In this document: piece after piece, positions 50,291 through 62,112 of the stretch
Layout: the number at the start of each line of letters is the position of its first letter
How positions within the stretch are numbered: position 1 is the stretch's first letter
Source: Prorocentrum cordatum
Taxonomy: Eukaryota; Sar; Dinophyceae; Prorocentrales; Prorocentraceae
Length of the DNA: 64,000 nt
Assembly: GCA_963575745.1 (NCBI GenBank)
Contig: CAUYUJ010007247.1
Coordinates: forward strand, 245,001 to 309,000
Reading direction: 5' to 3'
Notes under the pieces: model-generated
The model's database searches: none
What the model saw: only the letters and a program-made list of their open reading frames with translations
What the model was told of the DNA's origin: nothing
Translations under genes and position numbers: made by a program

Positions 50291-52500
50291 TAATGATGTT
50301 GGAGCGCTGTGCTCCGAGATACGTTGTCGACAAGTCGACTTGAGTTCAACAGATGCGAGGTGGCATCTCATCGTCAACATCGCAACCATCACCATCAACA
50401 TCATTAAAGCCCCCCAAAAGCAACCGCCTTGAAACCGTAATGACCGACAGTCCCAAACCGAAAGCACGTCGGCCACGAGATTGAACTTGTTGACGGGCTG
50501 GGCGGATCCAGTGACATAGGATTGATATGGGCGTTCTTTCCTTATTGGTATCGCTGTAGCCCGTGGCTGCCGCAGACCCCGCCCCAATGCGACGCTGCGC
50601 CCGCCCGAACGTCGGCGTGGGGCGCGGGTCGGGGCCCCGCGGGGCTCCCTGGGGCCCTATAGGGTGCAACCCTGTGGGTCGGGACCTCATGGGGCGGGAC
50701 CTCGGGTAACGGGGGCATCCCTCAATTTGGGGCCCCATGGAGCAGGGCCCTTTGGGCGGCGCCCAGCGGTGGGAGGAGGAAGAGGATGGGAAAGGTGAAG
50801 GGGGGGAGGGGGAGGAGGAGGAGGAGGAGGAGGAGGAGGAGGAGGAGGAGGAGGACATCGTATGGAATGAGGGTCCGCCGCGATCGCCCTCAGGGGCCGT
50901 GTGTTCTCCGAGCCCCAGAGGGTCGGTGCCCTATGGCGCGGTGCCCTGCGGTGCGTTCCTCGGGGCCCGAAGCGAGAGCCCACTGGGGCAGAAATGCACC
51001 AACGCACGCACGCATTAAAGCCACCACGTGTGACACCATCAGCCTGTATTCACATCAAGCATTTGGCGGGCTACCACGTTAGAAGCTAACTTAATTATGG
51101 CAATGGCGCGCCAACGGGCTGCAAGTCCACACTGTAATGCGCCATTGCGTTGCGGTGCCAGTCAAATCAAAACGTGGGCGCGATGCCGCGCTGAGGCGGG
51201 GCTGCAATTGCGCGCGCGCGAGCGCAGCTAACAAAACAACCCTACGGCTAGAACACACTAGCGTACTAGAGCAACCTTGCATGCACGAGCTGCCGCGCTA
51301 TCAACCCATGACAGTGCCACAATGATGCGCCACTGCTAGGGGCATTGCGCACGCGCGCTGGTTACTGCGAAACTGCGTCGGGGCCGCCGCGGCTTGGCAC
51401 ACATACGTGCTAACCCGCGCGCCCGCTGCACCATGGTGGCGTGATTGGGCCCATGCGCTACAATGGCATGGCGTAAACGCGTTTATGTGATGACAGTATG
51501 GCGCGGTGCCCCGCTGAACGGTTCGCGCGTCACTGCCTCCGTAAAAACAGGTTAGGGCCGCTAGTGGGTCTCGGCAGCCGGGCCCGAAGTTGCCATGGCG
51601 CACGTGCATTATGTTGTATCAGTTCAAGGCGCGAAAGTGTCAAGCAGCCGCTGCGTTGATGCATTACGCACAACCAGCGGTGCAGGGCAGAACGGCGGTG
51701 CTGCGCCATTACCGCATCAACCAGGCGTCAAGCCACCGTGCCCTGAGAACAACCGACCGAATATCGCGCGTGTGCGCCGTTGGTAGATTCAAGAAATGAA
51801 GGAGCAACGGGGCGGCGCGGCCACGCCAGGCCAGCGCAACGACACCCGCGCATTCAGTTCCCACGGCACCAAGTAATTGACCTGACCCAGGGCTGCTCCT
51901 GCACCGCGCGTAGCCCGCACTCGGTCACAAGTTGCACGCGACGGGCACGCCCCATGGGCCCTCCGTGACCAGGCTAGAACCACGACGCCGCAAGCGATGC
52001 AACGCCCCGCGCTACCCCTGGACACGCATGAATAATGCATGACTAGCACCAGGATGTCCGTTGGGAAGGATGAGCCACCCTGCCGCAATCAGGTTCGCGG
52101 CGTGAGGCATGTCGCGGCGTGCGCTGGTTAGGCTTGGCCTGGCCCCGAAGTGTGCCTGGGCTCGGTTATGTCCTCGCTGAGGTATCACCGACGCAGGCCT
52201 GCGTCGCATCGGGCTGTTCCTGAGATAGACTTAGGCTCAGGCGCGCAGGCGCTCAACCGCATGGGGCTACCCCTGGGCCGCGCCAAAGCTAGATGCCGTT
52301 AGCGTTTAACTACGCGCCCCGAATGACCGAGCAACGTTGTCCCCGTTATGCTGTAGACTTGGCTTGGACCGTTGCGTGCGCTGTTCCGCCCTGGCATCAC
52401 TTTGAGCTGCCCCTGGGCGGGAAGCCGACATCGCTTTCTTCGCGTTGGCGAAGGGCCGAACCACCTGCCCGAGCCTTCGCATGTAACTGAACACGGACGC
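50291..52500. other. 2.2 kb without a recognised gene
   Basis: Includes a (GGA)n microsatellite at about 50803-50852, GGGGCCC-type degenerate repeats at 50620-50760, and GCGC-rich unique DNA. From about 52030 on the sequence increasingly resembles decayed satellite units. Confidence 0.5.
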
Positions 52501-54530
52501 ACATGCGCTCCATCCTGGTCTGGTCCTACGCTACCCTTGCAGAGAAACCGCTGTCAGCACAGAACTACGAGCGGCGTCCAGCTGGTCCAACCATATCTAG
52601 TCCTGCCCCAGACTTGAACCAGGAGGCACAAGGCTCCGACAAACCTTTGCACAGTGCTGGGCGACTCCTGGCCTGGACGTTATCTGCGGTGGCTTGGCTG
52701 CCTTGACGAGCTGGGCCGCCGTGGCCGACTCCTGATGTAGCCTTGATCCAGGCTCGCGCAAGGCGTCGAATCACCTTGAAACATTCCTGACTTGGTCCTG
52801 CACTAGACGTCACCAGCGCTGAACTAGGAGCGGCGAAAGGCTGGCCCACCCTCACCCAGTGTGGAACTAGACGTGAAGTAGGGCGCCGCATGCGCTTAAC
52901 ATCTTGATCGAGTCAGGAATGCGTCCTGAACTGGACGCCGCCAGCTTTGCATTATCCGTCGCGGCGGCCTGCGCCACCTTCGTCTAGACCTGCGCTAATC
53001 TTGAAGTGGGGTGCTCGAAGCGCAGATCCACCCTGACCTCGCCCTGCACTGGTCTTGAACTCGACGTTGCCAGCGCTGGGCTACGAGCGCCCAAAGGCTG
53101 AACCTCTCTGGTGTAGTCCTGGCCCAGTCCTGGACTAAACGCTGCACGCGCTGAGCTATGAGCGGCAAAAGGCTGAACCACCCTGGTCTAGTCCTGGGCT
53201 GCACTTGAACTACGACGCCGAAAGCGCTGAACCACCCGTCTAGTCTTGAACTACGCCTGAACTAGACGTCACCAGCGCTGAACTACGAGCAGCGAAATAC
53301 TGAACCACCCTGGTCTAGTCTTGAACTACAATTGAACTAGGACGCCGAAAGCGCTGAACCACCCTGATCCAGTCCTGAACTACGCCTGAACTAGACGTCA
53401 CCAGCGCTGAACTATGCGCAGCGAGAAGCTGAACCATCCTGGTCTAGTCCTGAACTACACTTGAACTAGGACGCCGAAAGCGCTGAACCACCCTGATCTA
53501 GTCTCGGACTACGCCTGAACTAGACGTCACCAGCGCTGAACTCTGAGCAGCGAAAGACTGAACCACCCTGGTCTGGTCTTGAACCACACTTGAACTAGGG
53601 CGCAGAAGGCGCTGACCCACCCTGATCTAATCCTGAACTACGCCTGAACTAGAGGGTCACCAGCGCTGAACTATGAGCAGCGAAAGGCTGAACCACCCTG
53701 TTCTAGTCCTGAACTACACTTGAACTAGGGCGCTGAACCACCCGGATTTAGTCCTGAAATACACCTGAACTAGACGCCAGCAGCATTCAACTATGAGCGG
53801 CGAAAGGCTGAACCACCCTGATCCAGTCCTGAACTACATTTGAACTAGGACGCCGAAAGTGCCCAACCACCCTGATCTAGTCTTGAACTGCGCCTGAACT
53901 AGACGTCAACAGCGCTGAACTACGAGCAGCGAAATACTGAACCACCCTGGTCTAGTCTTGAACCACACTTGAACTAGGGCGCCGAAAGCGCTGACCCACC
54001 CTGATCTAGTCGTGAACTACGCCTAAACTAGACGCCAACTGCGCTGAACTATGAGCAGCGAAAGGCTGAACCACCCTGATCTAGTATTGAATTACTCTTC
54101 AACCAGGACGCTTAAAGCGCTGAGCCACTCTGATCTAGTCTGGGACTACGCCTGCACTAGACGCCACCAGCGCTGAACCATGAGCGGCGAAAAGCTGAAC
54201 CACCCTGATCCAGTCTGGAATCACACGTATACTAGGACGCTGAAAACGTTGAGCAACCCTGTTCGGGTCTTGATCCCGACTCCATCCAGAGATTCGCAAG
54301 GCGCCGAACAGCCTCGCATTAGTTTTTGCTTAAGTTTGAACTAAGCGTCGCCAGCGCCGATATACTTGTCGCGACGGGCTGAACCATTCGAATCTAGCAT
54401 TGGGATTGACGTGACCTCGGGCGCCATTCCCGCTGAACAGCCCAAGCCGAATCTTACGCTGCCCCATTTGAATTGGGCGCCAGCAGCGCTGAACTTTAGC
54501 GCAGTGGCAAGCTGCGCCGCCTGGCCGAGA
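52500..54530 (+). repeat. Satellite array, left block (~129-bp dimer)
   Basis: Tandem units alternating a ~75-bp part (GAACTACGCCTGAACTAGACG ... CCAGCGCTGAACTATGAGCAGCG ... CCACCCTGATCTAGTC, each trimmed here) and a ~54-bp part (ACACTTGAACTAGGACGCCG ... GCGCTGAACCACCCTGATC). The two parts share the skeleton TGAACTA-GACG-GCTGAAC-CCACCCTGATCTAGTC, so they are old duplicates. About 15 dimers; units at both ends are more diverged than the middle. Stops occur in every frame, so it is non-coding. Confidence 0.9.
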
Positions 54531-56180
54531 CCTCATACTTGGTCTACGAGGCGGCAGATGCCGAACTGTTCCAAGGCGCGCGTGGGCCCCCGCTGGCTTG
54601 GATGCCGCGCGTGCTGGACCACGACGGGGAATGAATTAGCCGCCATGTCATCCCTGAGCGCGTTGCGCATGTTTCTGCGTCGGGGTGCCCCAGCGCCCCC
54701 GAGCTGCCCCTGGACCACACAGGTTGCAAACGCCACGCAAGAAATACAGCCGTGGCCGCCGCGGCAAAAGCTTGAACTCTGTACCGCGCCTGGGCTGTCG
54801 CCGCGTACGTCGCGACATTTCGAAGGCCATAACCGCTGCGCCGCGAACCGATATGCAGACATGCGACGACAGCTGCCGTCGCGCGGGCAGCGGTTTGTTG
54901 GCGCGGCAGGAGAGAGCCCGCTAATTGGCAAGCCCGCGGGCCAGCGTGGACACGCGGGCGTCGCGACAATCAGGGACAGCGTTCGCTGTGGCTGCGCGGC
55001 CGACGGGATGGGCGCCGCCGCCCAGCGCCTGCGATGGTTGCGTGGACCTGTCCTTCATGTGGCCCCCTCCAGGGTGTGCGCGCGAGGCCGACCCGCGCAA
55101 CGACGCGCTGCGGCGCTTGCACGCGCTGCTTGGAACGGTGGTGCCATGGTTGGCTCGTGGGGCGGGGATGCGCGGCGCGGGTGGGCGTGGCCAACGCGGC
55201 GTAGTCGCCGAGTGCGCGCGGGCATGCGTTGCGTCGTCGGGGGGTGCATGCGGGCCATGGGTGCGCGGTCGAAATTTGTTTGCGGGCAATTGTTGTGTGG
55301 TCGAGATGTGTATTCATTCCTATGTTTTCATACACTTTCCGCCCGAGCCAGTTTGTATGCGGCGCGTGTGTTTGGACGGCGGATCTGGTGCCAGACCGCG
55401 TCGGTGCCCCGCGCGCGCGACGTGTTGGGCTTTGCGATTGCAGCGCCTTGTACGCTTATACATAGGCGCTGCCCCGCCGCTGGAGGCGCGCCCCGCATTG
55501 GTGCGGGGCGGGGGCATCGGGCGGCGCAGGCGCTGGCCGCTTCCAGGGCGACGCGGGCGGCGCGACGACCTCGGTTACAGCGTCGCAGTTGCGCGCGCAA
55601 GCAAGGTGCCGACTGTTGCGCGGTGCCGCGCTGACGGCGCCCGCGACGCGGTTGCCCCCCATGCGACCATTTGGGTAATAGTTTGTTCTCCGATTCGTGC
55701 ATGGGCAGCTCGTTTGCAGCGCGGTGTCGCATCCGAGGGGGGCGCGGGGGCGTCGATCCGCCATGCGCGGGCGACGTTCGACGCGGCGAGCGGAAGGAAT
55801 CGGCTGCGGCGGCATTGCAAAGCCGCGGGGTTTGCGGGCGTGCCCCAGCTGGGCTATATTGACGGCGTAGCCGCAGCGTGCCCCTGCGCAGGCTGCTGCG
55901 CCCACCCAACAACAAAATCTCAGTTTCCCGCCGCGCGGCGCGCGTGTATTTCTTTGCGCGCGCCTTGCCGCGCCGATATGCAAGCGGCGGCGTCTCCGAA
56001 CTACAGCTGTTGAGGCCGCATGGGGCTGGCAGCGCGGCACGCGCAGCCGATGCCGCCGATCTAGATGCCGCGTGTGGTAAAAGTCGCGCGGCGACGGGTG
56101 GACCCGACGCTGCGGTCCGGACACGGGGGAGGGGGGGGGGGGGGCGCGATTTTGCATGTGGCGCTGGCCGACCCGTGACG
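54531..56180. other. GC-rich block interrupting the satellite
   Basis: 1.65 kb with no satellite units. ORFs overlap on both strands (for example 54366-55634 plus, 54925-56013 plus, 55328-55915 minus), all Arg/Ala-rich and without motifs. Composition (GCGCG-rich) resembles 59.9-61.3 kb. A G12 run lies at about 56128-56141. It may be an insertion, or the junction of two arrays. Confidence 0.5.
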
Positions 56181-59100
56181 GGCCCTAGGGCAGAACCAGG
56201 CTAGGCGCCACCAGCGCTGAGCTACGAACGGCGGCAGGGCACTCCTGAATTTGTCGTGAACCAGACTTGCACCAGGACGTTGGAATCACAGAGCGCCCTT
56301 GACATGGCCCTGGGCTAGCCCCGAACGGGACGTCACCAGCGCTAAACTATGAGCAGCGAAAGGCTGACACATCCTGATATAATCCTGAACTGCACTTGAA
56401 CTAGGACGCCGAAACGCTGAACCACCCTGATCCAGTCTTGAACTACGCCTGAACTAGACGTCTCCAGCGCTGAACTATGAACAGCGAAAGGCTGAAACAC
56501 CCTGATCTAGTCCTGAGCGGCACTTGAACCAGGACGCCGAAAGCGCTGAACCACCCTGATCTAGTCTTGACATACGCCTGAACTAGAAGTCTCCAGCGCT
56601 GAACTATGAGCAGCGACAGGCTGAACCACCCTGATCTAGTCCTGAACTACACTTGAACTAGGACGCTGAAAGCGCTGAATGAACCACCCTGATCTAATCT
56701 TGAACTACGCCTGAACTAGACGTCTCCAGCGCTGAACTATGAGCAGCGAAAGGCTGAGCCAGCCTGATCCAGTCCTGAACTATACTTGAACTACGACACC
56801 GAAAGCGCTGAACCACCCTCATCTAGTCTTGAACTACGCCTGAACTAGACGTCTCCAGCGCCGAACCATGAGCAGCGACAGGCTGAACCACCCTGATCTA
56901 ACCCTGAACTGCACTTGAACTAGGACGCTGACAGCGCTGAACCACCCTGATCCAGTCCTGAACTACGCCCGACCTAGACGTCTCCAGCGCTGAACTATGA
57001 GCGGCAAAAGGCTGAACCACCCAGTCCTGAACTACACTTGAAATCGGACGCCCAACGCGCTGAACCACCCTGATCTAGTCTTGAGCTACGCCTGAACTAG
57101 ACGTCACCAGCGCTGAACCATGCGCAGCGAAAGGCTGAACCACCCTGATCTAGTACTGAACTACACTTGAACCAGGACGCCGAAAGCGCTGAACCACCCT
57201 GGTCTAGTCTTGAACTACGCCTGAACTAAACGCCGCAAGCGCTGAACTATGCGCGGCAAAAAGCTGAACCACCCTGATCTAGCCCTGAACTACACTTGAA
57301 CTAGGACGCCGAAAGCGCTGAACCACCCTGATCTAGTCTTGAACTGCGCCTGAACTAGACGCCTCCAGCGCTGAACTCTGATCAGCAAAAGGCTGAACCA
57401 CCCTGATCTAGTCCTGAACTGGACTTGAACTAGGTCGCCGAAAGCGCTGAAACACCCTGATCTAGTCATAAACTATGCCTGAACTAGATGTCGCCAGCGC
57501 TGAACTACGCGCAGCGACAGGCTGAACCACCCTGATCTAGTCTTGAACTGCACTTGAACTAGGACGCCGAAAGCGCTGAACCACCCTGATCTAGTCTTGA
57601 ACTACGCTTGAACTAAAAACCGCAAGCGCTGAACTAGGAGCGGCAAAAGGCTGAACCACCCTGATCTAGTCCTGAATTACACTTGAACTAGGACGCCGAA
57701 AGCGCTGAACTACCCTGGTCTAGTCTTGAACTACGCCTGAACTAGACGTCTCCAGCGCTGAACTATGCGCGGCAAGAAGCAAAACCACCCTGATCTAGTC
57801 CTGAACTGCGCTTGAACTACGACGCCCAAAGCGCTGAACCACCCTGGTATAGTCTTGAACTACGCCTGAACTAGACGTCGCCAGCGCTGAACTACGAGCA
57901 GCGAAATGCTGAACCACCCTGATCTAGTCTTGAACTACACTTGAACTAGGACGCAGAAAGCGCTGAACCACCCTGATCTAGTCTTGAACTACGCCTGAAA
58001 TAGACGTCTCCAGCGCTGAACTATGCGCGGCAAAAGGCCGAACCACCCTGATCTAGCACTGACATACACTTGAACTAGGACGCCGAAAGCGCTGAAACAC
58101 CCTGATCTAGTCTTGAACTACTCCTGAACTAGACGTCACCAGGGCTGAACTATGCGCAGCGAAAAGCTGAACCACCCTGATCTAATCCTGAACTGCACTT
58201 GAACTTGGACGCCGGAAGCGCTGAACCGCCCTGGTCTATTCCTGAACTACCCCTGAACTAGATGTCTCCAGGGCTGAACTATGAGCAGCGACAAGCTGAA
58301 CCACCCTGATCTAGTCCTGCACTACACTTGAACTAGGACGCCGAAAGCACTGAACTACCCTGATCTAGTCTTGAACTACGCCTGAACTAGACGTCTCCAG
58401 CGCTGAACTATGCGCTGCAAAAGGCTGAACCACCCTGATCTAGTCCTGAACTACACTTGAACTAGGGCGCCGAAAGCGCTGAACCACCCTGATCTAGTCT
58501 TGAACTACTCCTGAACTAGACGCCTCCAGTGCTGAACTATGAGCAGCGAAAGGCTGAACCACCCTGATCTAGTCCTGAGCGGCACTTGAACTAGGACGCC
58601 GAAAGCGCTGAACCACCCTGATCTAGTCCTGAACTACCCCTGAACTAGACGTCACCAGGGCTGAACTATGCGCAGCGAAAAGCTGAACCACCCTGATCTA
58701 ATCCTGAACTACACTTGAACTCGGGCGCCCAACGCGCTGAACCACCCTGATCTAGTCTTGAACTACGCCTGAACTAGACGTCACCAGCGCTGAACTATGC
58801 GCAGCGAAAGGCTGAACAACCCTGATCTAGTCTTGAACTACACTTGAACTAGGACGCCGAAAGCGCTGAACCACCCTGATCTAATCTTGAACTACGCTTG
58901 AACTGAAAACCGCAATCGCTGAACTATGAGCGGCAAAAGGCTGAACAACCCTGATCTAGTCTTGAACTACACTTGAACTAGGACGCCGAAAGCGCTGAAC
59001 CACCCTGATCTAGTCTTGAACTACGCCTGAACTAGACGTCACCAGCGCTGAACTATGCGCAGCGAAAGGCTGAACCACCCTGATCTAGTCCTGAACTACA

Positions 59101-59660
59101 CTTGAACTAGGACGCCCAACGCGCTGAACCACCCTGATCTAGTCTTGAACTACGCCTGAACTAGACGTCTCCAGCGCTGAACTATGCGCAGCGAAAGGCT
59201 GAAACACCCTGATCTAGTCTTGAACTACACTTGAACTAGGACGCCGAAAGCGCTGAACCACCCTGATCTAGTCTTGAACTACGCCTGAACTAGACGTCTC
59301 CAGCGCTGAACTATGATCAGCGAAAGGCTGAACCACCCTGATCCAGTCCTCAGCGGCACTTGAACTAGGTCGCCGAAAGCGCTGAACCACCCTGGTCTAG
59401 TCTTGAACTACGCCTGCACTAAGCGCCGCAAGCGCTGAACTATTCGCGGCACGAGGCTGAACCACCCTGATATAGTCTTGATCTGCGCGTGAACTTGGAC
59501 GCCGAAAGCGCTGAACTACCTTGACCAAGTCTTGAACTACGCCTGAGCTAGACGTCACCAGCGCGGAACTACCAGCGGCAAAAGGCTGGGCCCTATTGGT
59601 CCAGTCGTGCAACAAAGTTGGACTGGGACGCCCGAGGCGCCCAGTTACCTTTGGCAATTC
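56181..59660 (+). repeat. Satellite array, right block (~129-bp dimer)
   Basis: About 27 dimers of the same two-part unit as the left block, in the same orientation. Variants include GTCTCC versus GTCACC after GAACTAGAC and CCGCAAGCGC versus GTCGCCAGCGC. Neighbouring units are often near-identical (56.4-59.3 kb), and units decay toward both edges. This long stretch contains no open frame of any length. Confidence 0.95.
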
Positions 59661-62112
59661 AGAAATTCAAATTGAACTAACGGACAACATTAGGGACCAA
59701 CGCCATGGCGTCGGTGGATCCTTCCTGTTCTGGTCCTGGAATTGAATCGACCGCGGCAACTGACTGTGATGAGCCGCGCTGGTAGAGGCCAGCTCGGCTC
59801 TTGGCGTGAACGTCGCCAGCGCTGGAACATGATAGGCGAACGGTCGGGCCGCCGCCGAGTTCATCTTTCGAGGCAGGAACAGCGCGACTTCGTTGCAGCC
59901 GATGGTCAAACGTGACGCTGTTCGCTGACACTGCGTGGACAAGTCGCCACCAACGTCCGCCGCTCAGCGTCGAAAGGCACGGCCAACCTGGTGCGCGTTT
60001 GACAACACTTGGGGTTCGATGCGAGCGCTCGCGCGCGCGTTGAAGCGCAACGAAGCCTGTCTGCGGATTCGGTGCCTTGGCAGACCCAAACAGATGCAAT
60101 GCCCGATTGGCCACCATATGTGCTCATGGCAAGGATTGCGGTACTCCTCCATGCGCGGTACGGCGCGCTCACTATCAGCGACTGGCGCCGCGCGCCGCGC
60201 GCGAGAGCGCGCGCGTCTGGTATTGCGCGGCGTCGCGAGCGGGGGGCGGGGGGGGGGCTCGCCGCCAGGGGTAGGACTCGCACCGAGCTCAGCGATGGCA
60301 TGCGAGCTTTGTGGGCCGCTCGCGCGCACCGCAGGCTCATCCACCGTAGCGCTGGGCTCGCGCGCGGCCATTGCGCGGCGCAATATACATGGAACGCGCG
60401 CGAGATCGCGCGCGCGCAAATGCGCGCGTCGGCACTCGCACGGTGGGCTCGGCTCGGGCAGGATGGAGGCGTTGCGACGTTGGTCGTCAATGGCCAAGTG
60501 GCGCCCGGACGCGCTGCGCCCTGGTTCTCCATATCACAACTCGGCTCACGAACGCTTATACCATGGCGCACCGATCATCGCGGCGCGCGCGTACGCCCGC
60601 GCTCGCGCGGGCGCGCCCGTCGGCCTTGGCAGAGCATGGTGTTGAGAGTGACAAAGGAGAACGCCCGCGCTTTTTCTAGAAAGCGCACTTCTCCACCCTC
60701 GCTGTTGCGGACCACGTGGGCTTCCAAACATGCACGTTGTGCGCGGGTGTCCCATCCCATGGCGGAGCGCAGGGGGCCCGTGATGCCCCCCCTACCCATG
60801 CGCGCGTTCGCGTCGACGCGGGCATGGCGGGTTCTGCATCGCACGCGTGCGGTCACCGACATGCTGGGTTGGAATATGAAGAAGCACCCTCTGCGCTCGC
60901 CGCTTTGGGTTAGCAGACTAGTCGCGCTGTGCTGGGGGTGGCCAAGCGGAGCGCAGCGCGCGCCACGCCAGAGCGCGATTGCAGGCACGCAGGCGCGCGT
61001 GCCAACTGCGCGTCGCGCGTTGAATTCAGCAATGCGAACAAGGAGCGCCGCCACATTGGATTGGCGCGCCCCAGCGGCCCTGCGTTGTCCGCGTCGTGGG
61101 CGCACATCAGAACCGACACGCGCGTGATGGAACAGCTTTTTTGTTGCGCGCGTAGCGCGCGTGAGTACGACATCGCAGCGCAACGCGGTGCCGCTGAAAC
61201 ACGGATGCACAGGTCGACTGTCGCGCGCGCGTCCTACCCACTTGCGCGTGCTAGGGCTCTGCAGCCCCTGAGAAATATAGTCAGCTTATCACTTCAGCGT
61301 CAACACTACATGCTAACACATTGTGTAGGATGCTGGCGCGCGGTGCGCATGTCGCACTGGCGCGCCCCGCGGGTTATTGTAATGCCCGTGTTGCACTCAA
61401 GCATTCAACGAGAGTATCCCACATGCGCACGCACCCAAAACCAAAACCTGAAACGTACCATTCGCTCGCGTGTAATGGGGTGTCTGGGGAGGTCTGCACG
61501 GGGCTTTCGGGGTTCAAATGGGCCACTCAGTAAGTGCTCGACGGGGAATCCATGTAGACGGGTGCCCACGTCGTGCGTCGCTTCCGCCGTCACTTGCAAA
61601 CGGCGAACGCTCTGGGGAACGCAACGTTGTTATGGTAGGTGCCTGATGATATTGCAGGCGCCTGTCCTTCTGTGTGTGTGTACACGTTCGCTCTAGATGG
61701 TTTAGTGATCCATGCTCGCTGCAAGGGTGTTTGCAGCGCGAGGAGTGAATAGTTTCTTCTCGTGGATGAGTGCTGGTCGTTCTGGCAGCGGCAGTCCTTT
61801 CGTCCGGTGGAATGTACCCGGTGCTTTCGCTTGCTTTCTGACCCGAGGGGTAGATAGGAATCGCGGCGCGTCCGTGTCGCGCGGCCCCCGTTTCCAAAAT
61901 CTGCCCCTGGGCCGTGTCGGGGCCCTGCAGGTTCCTTCTCGGCAACTGTTCGGTGAGAGCTTGGAAATGCATTTTCGCAGTTGGGTCCGCGGGCCGACCG
62001 TCAGCTTCTAGGGTCAGAGGGCGAGCAATTTTAGATGCACTCGTGAAGGAGACTCTCGTTTCCCACAGAGCCGTTGCAGGCTTGTCTCCTCTGTATCGTT
62101 TTCTGGAGCAGT
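59661..62112. other. 2.4 kb without a recognised gene
   Basis: 60.0-61.25 kb is very rich in GCGC/CGCG (for example around 60180-60240 and 60390-60420), giving long Arg/Ala ORFs on both strands that I do not support. A G-run lies near 60250. 61.26-62.11 kb is more AT-balanced with a short GTGTGTGT run at about 61671-61683 and could hold the 5' region of the downstream gene. Confidence 0.5.

Noticed and set aside
54366-56013. ORFs of 120-420 codons in the block between the satellite arrays.
   Set aside because: High GC makes stops rare, ORFs overlap on both strands, composition is Arg/Ala-rich and no motif is present.
56190-59650. tRNA-derived repeat, because GGTTCA- and TAGTTCAAG-like boxes occur on the minus strand of the satellite.
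   Set aside because: Box spacing and a cloverleaf could not be made consistent, and the boxes come from the repeated TGAAC/CTAG core.
52500-59660. CRISPR-like array of repeats and spacers.
   Set aside because: The 75- and 54-bp parts are both repeated and related to each other; there are no unique spacers and no cas genes, and the context is eukaryotic.
60009-61127. 372-codon ORF in the GCGC-rich region.
   Set aside because: It overlaps comparable ORFs in other frames and is explained by CG-rich sequence poor in stop codons.
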